Source of the DNA: Ottelia alismoides
Taxonomy: Eukaryota > Streptophyta > Magnoliopsida > Alismatales > Hydrocharitaceae
Assembly (NCBI GenBank): GCA_037367405.1
Contig: JAZKJV010002327.1
Coordinates: forward strand, 62,001 to 126,000
Direction: 5' to 3'
DNA: 64,000 nt
The position numbers and the translations under genes are program-made. Under the pieces are notes generated by a model. It was not told the DNA's origin. It ran no database searches and saw nothing but the letters and a program-made list of their open reading frames with translations. Position 1 is the stretch's first letter. Each line of letters opens with the position of its first letter. Shown here one piece after another: positions 58,728-64,000 of this stretch.

Positions 58728-60590
58728 TACTACATCTCTGCAGACGTAACCTTCTTTGAGCAAACCAGCTTCTTCACACAACCTGTCACCAATATTCCTT
58801 TACATCTTCCTCCATCACCAAGCATCCATCGATCTCAGACCTCATCACCAGATGTCCCTCTACCCATACCTCTGCCTCAGGATGATATGCCAGCTTCAAC
58901 TGTCCCCTCCACTACTGTCCCGGATGATCCCGACAACCTGCCGATTGCATTACGGAGGCAAAAGAGAAAGTGTACCACTTATCCTATGTCTAACTTTACT
59001 ACTACTGCTGGCCTTTCATGCACTGACAAACAATATGCCGATGCACTAATGACTATCTCCATTCCTAAAGATCATCACAGTGCTTTCCAAGATGCAGGTT
59101 GGAGACAGGCCATGGATGAAGAAATAGATGCACTCATATCCAGAGGCACATGGGATCTTGTGCCATGTCCTACAGGTATTAAGCCTGTTGCTTGCAGATG
59201 GGTCTTCACGACCAAACAATCTCCAGATGGTTCTATTGACAGACTTAAAGCCAGACTTGTGGCAAAAGGATTCACCCAGACATATGGAGTCGATTACTTT
59301 GAGACCTTCTCTCCTGTGGCTAGGATGGGGTCCATTCGCACAATTCTCTCTGTTGCCGCTAACAAGAATTGGCCAATTTATCAGCTAGATGTAAAGAATG
59401 CCTTCCTATACGGTGATCTCGAAGAAGAGGTCTATATGATGCAACCGCCGGGTTACTCCGTCAAGGGGGAGTATGTATGCCGACTTCGTAAGGCCATCTA
59501 TGGCCTAAAACAGAGTCCTCGAGCCTGGTTTGACAGACTTACCAGTGAAATCAGCTCTCTTGGTTTTCATAAGACAACATCTGATTACTCTGTGTTTATT
59601 AGACGACGATCCACTGGTAATGTGATACTTGCTGTCTATGTTGATGATATGGTGGTCACTGGGGACGACGATAATGGAATTCTCGAGACCAAGGCCTTCC
59701 TTCAGAAGGTGTTTGTCACCAAGGACCTTGGACAACTCCGGTACTTTCTTGGTATTGAGGTCATACGTACTGCAGAAGGATTACATCTATCACAACGAAA
59801 ATACTGCTTGGACATTCTTACAGAAGTCGGTTTACAAGGATGCAAACCATCTGGCATCCCTGCAGAAGTACGAAAACACGATACATCCACTGATCCTGAG
59901 TTTGAAGACACTACACGATACAGAAGCCTTGTGGGTAAACTGATCTACCTCACCGTTACCAGGCCTGATATATCTTATGCTGTAAGCAGAGCCAGCCGCC
60001 ATATGGAGAGACCTCTTTACAGTGATTGGCAGGATGTCCTTCTGATCCTTCGATACTTGAAGGAATCACCAGGGCAAGGACTCATCTATAAGGTCAACGG
60101 TCATACTGATATTACTGCTTATGCAGATGCTGACTACGCCAGTTCTCCTGAGGATAGACGATCCATTACAGGCTATGCTATGTTTGTTGGTGGTAACCTT
60201 GTTTCATGGCGAAGCAAGAAGCAAACCGTGGTCTCCAGATCAAGTGCAGAGGCAGAATATAGGGCAATGGCCCATGCTGTTTGTGAGATTACGTGGCTTG
60301 TATCTTTTCTACGAGACCTTGGGTTCCCTGCTACTACTCCTATACCGCTATACTGCGATAACAAGTCTGCTACCTATATTGCCACCAATCCTGTATTTCA
60401 TGAACGGACGAAGCACATCGAAGTTGACTGTCACTTCATCCGAGATGCAATACGAGGAGGACAGATCGTCACACCACATATCTCTACAGATCTTCAACTT
60501 GCAGACGTATTTACTAAAGCATTACCAAAGAAGCGTCTTTTATGGATATCTTCCAAGTTGGGCATGATTGATGGATATGCTCCAACTTGA
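58728..60590 (+). CDS. Copia D polyprotein, part 2: reverse transcriptase and RNase H
   Basis: Same frame as part 1 and open to the TGA at 60,588-60,590, eight bases before the right LTR. The first Met is at 58,887. The RT covers about 59,100-59,850: CRWVFTTKQSPDG, RLVAKGFTQTYGVDYFETFS, QLDVKNAFLYGDLEEEVYM and the active site YVDDMVV at about 59,638-59,658. The connection domain (YRSLVGKLIYLTVTRPDI) is at about 59,921-59,975. RNase H is at about 60,105-60,570 with ADADYASSPEDR, SRSSAEAEYRAMA, YCDNKSA and LADVFTKALP. No stop or frameshift is visible in these 620 codons. The enzyme copies element RNA into cDNA. Confidence 0.93.
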   Translation, partial: YYISADVTFFEQTSFFTQPVTNIPLHLPPSPSIHRSQTSSPDVPLPIPLPQDDMPASTVPSTTVPDDPDNLPIALRRQKRKCTTYPMSNFTTTAGLSCTDKQYADALMTISIPKDHHSAFQDAGWRQAMDEEIDALISRGTWDLVPCPTGIKPVACRWVFTTKQSPDGSIDRLKARLVAKGFTQTYGVDYFETFSPVARMGSIRTILSVAANKNWPIYQLDVKNAFLYGDLEEEVYMMQPPGYSVKGEYVCRLRKAIYGLKQSPRAWFDRLTSEISSLGFHKTTSDYSVFIRRRSTGNVILAVYVDDMVVTGDDDNGILETKAFLQKVFVTKDLGQLRYFLGIEVIRTAEGLHLSQRKYCLDILTEVGLQGCKPSGIPAEVRKHDTSTDPEFEDTTRYRSLVGKLIYLTVTRPDISYAVSRASRHMERPLYSDWQDVLLILRYLKESPGQGLIYKVNGHTDITAYADADYASSPEDRRSITGYAMFVGGNLVSWRSKKQTVVSRSSAEAEYRAMAHAVCEITWLVSFLRDLGFPATTPIPLYCDNKSATYIATNPVFHERTKHIEVDCHFIRDAIRGGQIVTPHISTDLQLADVFTKALPKKRLLWISSKLGMIDGYAPT

Positions 60591-60597
60591 GGGGGAG
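60588..60597 (+). other. Polypurine tract of copia D
   Basis: TGAGGGGGAG, overlapping the pol stop codon, abuts the right LTR. Confidence 0.9.
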
Positions 60598-60793
60598 TGT
60601 TAGAGAATACCATATATTATTGTTCCTTTATTTACCTCTATTTCCTTATGTATCACTGTTTCCTTATCAATTGTTTCCCGATGTAACCCCATAGGGGTAT
60701 TTATGTAAGTTCTCCTCGTATCACCCTAGGGTTTAGTCCTATATAAGGACCCCTAGACCTCACAGAATAAATATGGTCTTACATTCCTTAACA
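60598..60793 (+). mobile_element. 3' LTR of copia D
   Basis: 196 bp, identical to the 5' LTR except for two transitions (T in AATTGTTTCCC and T in AATAAATATGG). Followed by target duplication CAACA. Confidence 0.96.
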
Positions 60794-61968
60794 CAACATA
60801 TTTATATTGTAATTGATTGATCATAATTATACATATATTATTCTCATATTATTCATAGATCGTGTTCGTAAATTTTGATGATGGGAAAGTTGAGATTGGA
60901 AAGGTTTCTTGATTTTATTTAAATTCTCAAGTCTAGTAGATAGTCTGTGATCTTGGTCTGTGTGTGACCTCACACTATTACTCTAAGATGTGGGTAATGT
61001 CCTAGGGTTGCGATGCCTCTGTAGGCATGCAGTGTTGTATAATGCATCCTAACTAAGTTCCCAACACGTCCACTAGATTATAGGAATTTCGATTCAAATT
61101 TTATTATAGTCACTTTCAATCATCTCAACTTTAATTGTAACTTCTCCAAACCTCAATTGCACGGTCTCAGATGTAACTCTAGATGATTTAGATGTAGACA
61201 TGGATGATATAGATGTAAAATTGCCAAGTCTGTTGGCGAAAGTAAACAAAACTCAAACGGTGAGGTAGCCTACAAAAGGGCTCTTCCGTCTCACCCTCTA
61301 ATTGGAAGTGTTGTCCAATAGAGGGAAAGGTCTATTCCAAAACTACGCCCCAGAGACGGCTGAGAGAGACTCTCTGGAAAAGTCACTCTAGTAATTGGCC
61401 CGACTAGTATGGGCGAATGAGCTCGTACAAAGAACTAAAAAAACCAAGGATCCCTCGCATGGATATCCTAAAACAGTGGGGTCAGCGGAGCTGGTCAAAA
61501 GTCGGGATCAGAACGAGGTGTAAAAACACTGTGAGCTCGTGTAAAAGCAGTGAAAAGGACTAGGATCCTAGACCTACACACGTGATGGCTGCTTCCCTAA
61601 CTAGGCTTCCTATCTTCCGCCCAGCTGAGGGTCACCGCGCCCTCGCACGGTCAGGTGTAAAGTTCACAATGACTGGCATAGTATTATTTATTGTTCACTG
61701 TTATTGCTTTGACTATTTCTTTCTTCATTCTCTTTGTGATCAGCTCTACAGATCTAGATCTTTTGGCCATTAATCCTATTGATATTACTCTATGGTTGAC
61801 TTTACAACTTTGCAAATTCGCCGCTACCTAATTTTGATGATAAATATGTAGTTAGTAGATTATACATAAAGACCACTTGACAAAAAAACTTTCCAATCAT
61901 ATTGTTCTTTGAGAAGTTAGGGTTAATTTTTTACACTAAACCCTCACATTCAATTAATAAGTTATTTA

Positions 61969-62952
61969 GAGTTACATCTGAGACAATTGCAGTTGAGCTT
62001 TGGAGGAGTTACAATCAAAGTTGAGTAGGTTGGAATTGACTATAATAAAATTTGATTCGAAATCCCTATAATCTAGTGGACGTATTGGGAACTTAGTTAG
62101 GATGCATTATACAACACCGCATGTCTACGGAGGCACCCCAACCCCTAAGGCATTCCCCATGTCTTAGAATCATAGTGTGAGGTTGCACATTGACTAAGAC
62201 CACAGACTATCCACTAGGTTTAAGAATTTAATAAATCATTAAACCCTTCCAATCTCACCTTTCCCATCATCAAAATCCACAAACATGATATATGAACAAA
62301 ATGAGAATATATGCATACACACAGATATTTATGAGAAATCAATTACAAAATAAATATGTTGTATATGATAAATTTTGAAATAATGGGTGATCATGGGAGG
62401 TGCTTACAAGAAACTTGAAAACCTTTTTACATACACAAGTAAAAATAAATTTTAGTTGTTCATGCCTTTCTACTTTTTGCTTACTTTTGAACATACTAAA
62501 TGCTTGTTTATTTTTATAAGTTTTAGGAGGTACCAACGCCCGCTAACGCCTCTTCTTTCTAAACATATTTTGGCAAGCATAGAACATGCAACATTGTATA
62601 GTTGTTGATGATTCCAAGCGATAGGGTATATATCAGACGGTACGCATACTTTTGTCTCAGTTTTTGTTCGGTTCATAACGTAAATGCTTCCCTTTCTCTT
62701 CTGCACAAACTTTTGGAATTACTGTATGTACTGGCAGACTCCTTGTACATGTTGTAGATTTATGAGAATTAATGAAAAGACTTGTTGTTGTTTTGTTTTG
62801 TGATTGCTAAAATGTTATTGAATGTGAATGTCATGCGTAAAGGCAAAGCAACGCGAAAAATTTTCCCATAATTTCATATACTAATGCGATATTTAATAAA
62901 TGTAATATTGCGAATGTGACGTAAACGAGAACCTGGATCTGAGGGGGCTCAA
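61969..62952. repeat. Repeat R, copy 3, inverted and partial
   Basis: It is the reverse complement of the first ~1 kb of repeat R. Landmarks are GGGAACTTAGTTAGGATGCATTATACAAC-type sequence at about 62,090 (complement of 29,214-29,248) and the end CTGAGGGGGCTCAAAG at 62,952 (complement of the R start). It abuts copy 2 head to head, giving an inverted pair. It is more diverged than copies 1 and 2. The small minus ORFs at 62,339-62,706 are remnants of common repeat sequence, not genes. Confidence 0.8.
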
Positions 62953-64000
62953 AGTGGCGAAATTGGTGAAGGGTGATAGGGAGAATAGAGGAATTCGATG
63001 AAAACAGGGGAAAAAGAAAATGGGGGAATAGGGGATGAAATGGGTATGGAATCGCCTGGAATAGGAGCAGTGGAGGCCGACTCCTGGGTTCTCACCTCGA
63101 CTGTGCTGGAGGAAGAATGAGAGGCTTTGATGGATCTCGTCAGGGTGGCTACGCTTGAGATGGGAGGCCCCTGTCACTGGCCTCCCTCTTAAGCTCTCTC
63201 CCTCTCGTGTGGGTATTGGCGGATGGTCTTCTCTGGCTGTATATGATGGGTTTATATAGGAGAGGAGGGGATAAGGGTAGATGCACGTTGAAGAGGGAGG
63301 TGATTGTGGGTTGACGGGCGACCAACCATTGGGTTTGACCGAGAGACGGAAGTAGAGTTCACGAGAAACGTGGAACGGGTGGAATGGATAAAGGGAGGAG
63401 AAGTCCTCACGTGCCTTGCACGTGAGGATATATTTAATTGTTTTATTTTTTTTATAATTTTTTAGTACTATTTATATTATGTAAAATGAAAATAAAGTAA
63501 ATAAAAGGTAAAAATGGGTGACACGTGGTAGCTCCGGGAGCTGCCACGAAGCAACTCCATAAAAATTTGAAAATAAAACAAAAAGCTAAATGGGAATGAA
63601 ATAGAAAATGACTTTAGATTGAAAAGTTCTCAACAAAAAAATTTCTCGTTTCGATGAGATCTGCAAATTTCATGAAAAATCCAAGAGCAAAAGAGGTCAT
63701 CTGGGCAAAACGATATTTTTGAGGTACTCTACGTACATAAAATACCTTGATTTTTCAGTTTTGTAATTTTTTGTGATATTTAATTAAGAGAAAAATTGAG
63801 AAAAATAATGATAAAATTAAAGATAAAGATTTACATTATAATCATTTTTTTTGAATTTTTAGTAAATAAGAAAATAGGGAAATAAAATAAATAAGAAAAA
63901 GTGAGAATGTTGTAGAGACTCGCAAAGGACACTCGAACTTGGTCAGTTTCTTTGATTTCATTCTTAATTTAAATTTTGATTTTTGGTGGATTTTATTAAA
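62953..64000. repeat. Repeat family L, copy 2 (probable LTR fragment)
   Basis: A GC-richer part (62,960-63,430) with a Pro/Ser-rich minus ORF of no known domain (62,893-63,177), then AT-rich sequence matching 540-1,080 in the same direction. A short perfect palindrome-like CTCACGTGCCTTGCACGTGAG lies at about 63,402-63,427. It runs off the window end. Confidence 0.6.

Larger units (their letters stand above)
56442..60793 (+). mobile_element. Copia element D, complete and young (4,352 bp)
   Basis: LTRs 56,442-56,637 and 60,598-60,793 are 196 bp each and differ at only two sites I can see (C/T at about 56,515 and at 56,615). The 5-bp target duplication CAACA is exact (56,437-56,441 and 60,794-60,798). 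A perfect primer site follows the left LTR and TTGAGGGGGAG precedes the right one. About 1% LTR divergence indicates recent insertion. The order protease, integrase, RT, RNase H is copia-type, and the SSAEAEYRAMA motif with a short LTR fits the Ale/Retrofit group. Confidence 0.97.
55855..61968. repeat. Repeat R, copy 2, split by copia D
   Basis: It matches 28,369-30,165 from TGTGAACCCCCTCGGATC to GTTATTTA; without copia D and its target duplication it is about 1.76 kb. It touches the gypsy leader, so it is the candidate 5' LTR of the gypsy element. The proposed 3' LTR at 43,046-43,571 is a different sequence, which is unexplained. Confidence 0.7.

Noticed and set aside
1..64000. CRISPR array, tRNA or rRNA genes, bacterial operons
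   Set aside because: No regularly spaced direct repeats, no cloverleaf or rRNA-like sequence was seen, and the content is clearly plant nuclear DNA.

Overview
The window is nuclear DNA from a flowering plant, probably a monocot. It is almost entirely nested transposable elements: Ty1-copia and Ty3-gypsy retrotransposons with tRNA-Met primer sites, CACTA and hAT DNA transposons, and foldback MITEs. The only complete host-type gene I can support is small and GC-rich, with a TATA box and a poly(A) signal, which is monocot-like. The species cannot be named from this sequence. All identities and ages are by-eye estimates; nothing was aligned by machine.

Layout, left half. Positions 1-1,110 are an old repeat (family L) that recurs at the right edge of the window. 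Positions 1,453-7,985 and 19,132-25,925 are two direct copies of one block. Each holds a decayed minus-strand Tnt1-like copia element, its 5' LTR, an unrecognised ORF remnant and a small MITE. Between the copies lie a Sirevirus-like gag remnant (8,000-8,700), a 447-bp CACTA MITE (9,341-9,787), a 5,684-bp Pack-CACTA element (10,123-15,806) carrying an intron-containing GAPDH gene fragment, and two foldback elements. The 80-codon gene (16,753-16,995, minus) is also there.

Layout, right half. Repeat R occurs at 28,369-30,165, again at 55,855-61,968, and as an inverted partial copy at 61,969-62,952. A 10,497-bp copia element with 2,498-bp LTRs (31,447-41,943) sits in otherwise unassigned DNA next to an exon-like stretch, which is also split by a hAT element (42,079-42,824). 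A minus-strand chromovirus-type gypsy element (about 43,046-55,854) has two long solo LTRs inserted in its gag gene. A young 4,352-bp copia element (56,442-60,793) is inserted in repeat R and is nearly intact.

History. Exact target-site duplications give a relative order. The gypsy gag is older than both solo LTRs. The foldback element is older than the Pack-CACTA. Repeat R is older than the young copia. The two complete copia elements have about 0.5% and 1% LTR divergence, so they are the most recent arrivals. One of them moved although its coding region is dead, which implies mobilisation in trans. There is no operon-like gene set. The most interesting objects are the Pack-CACTA with captured GAPDH, the trans-mobilised long-LTR copia, the replaced gag of the young copia and the paired solo LTRs.
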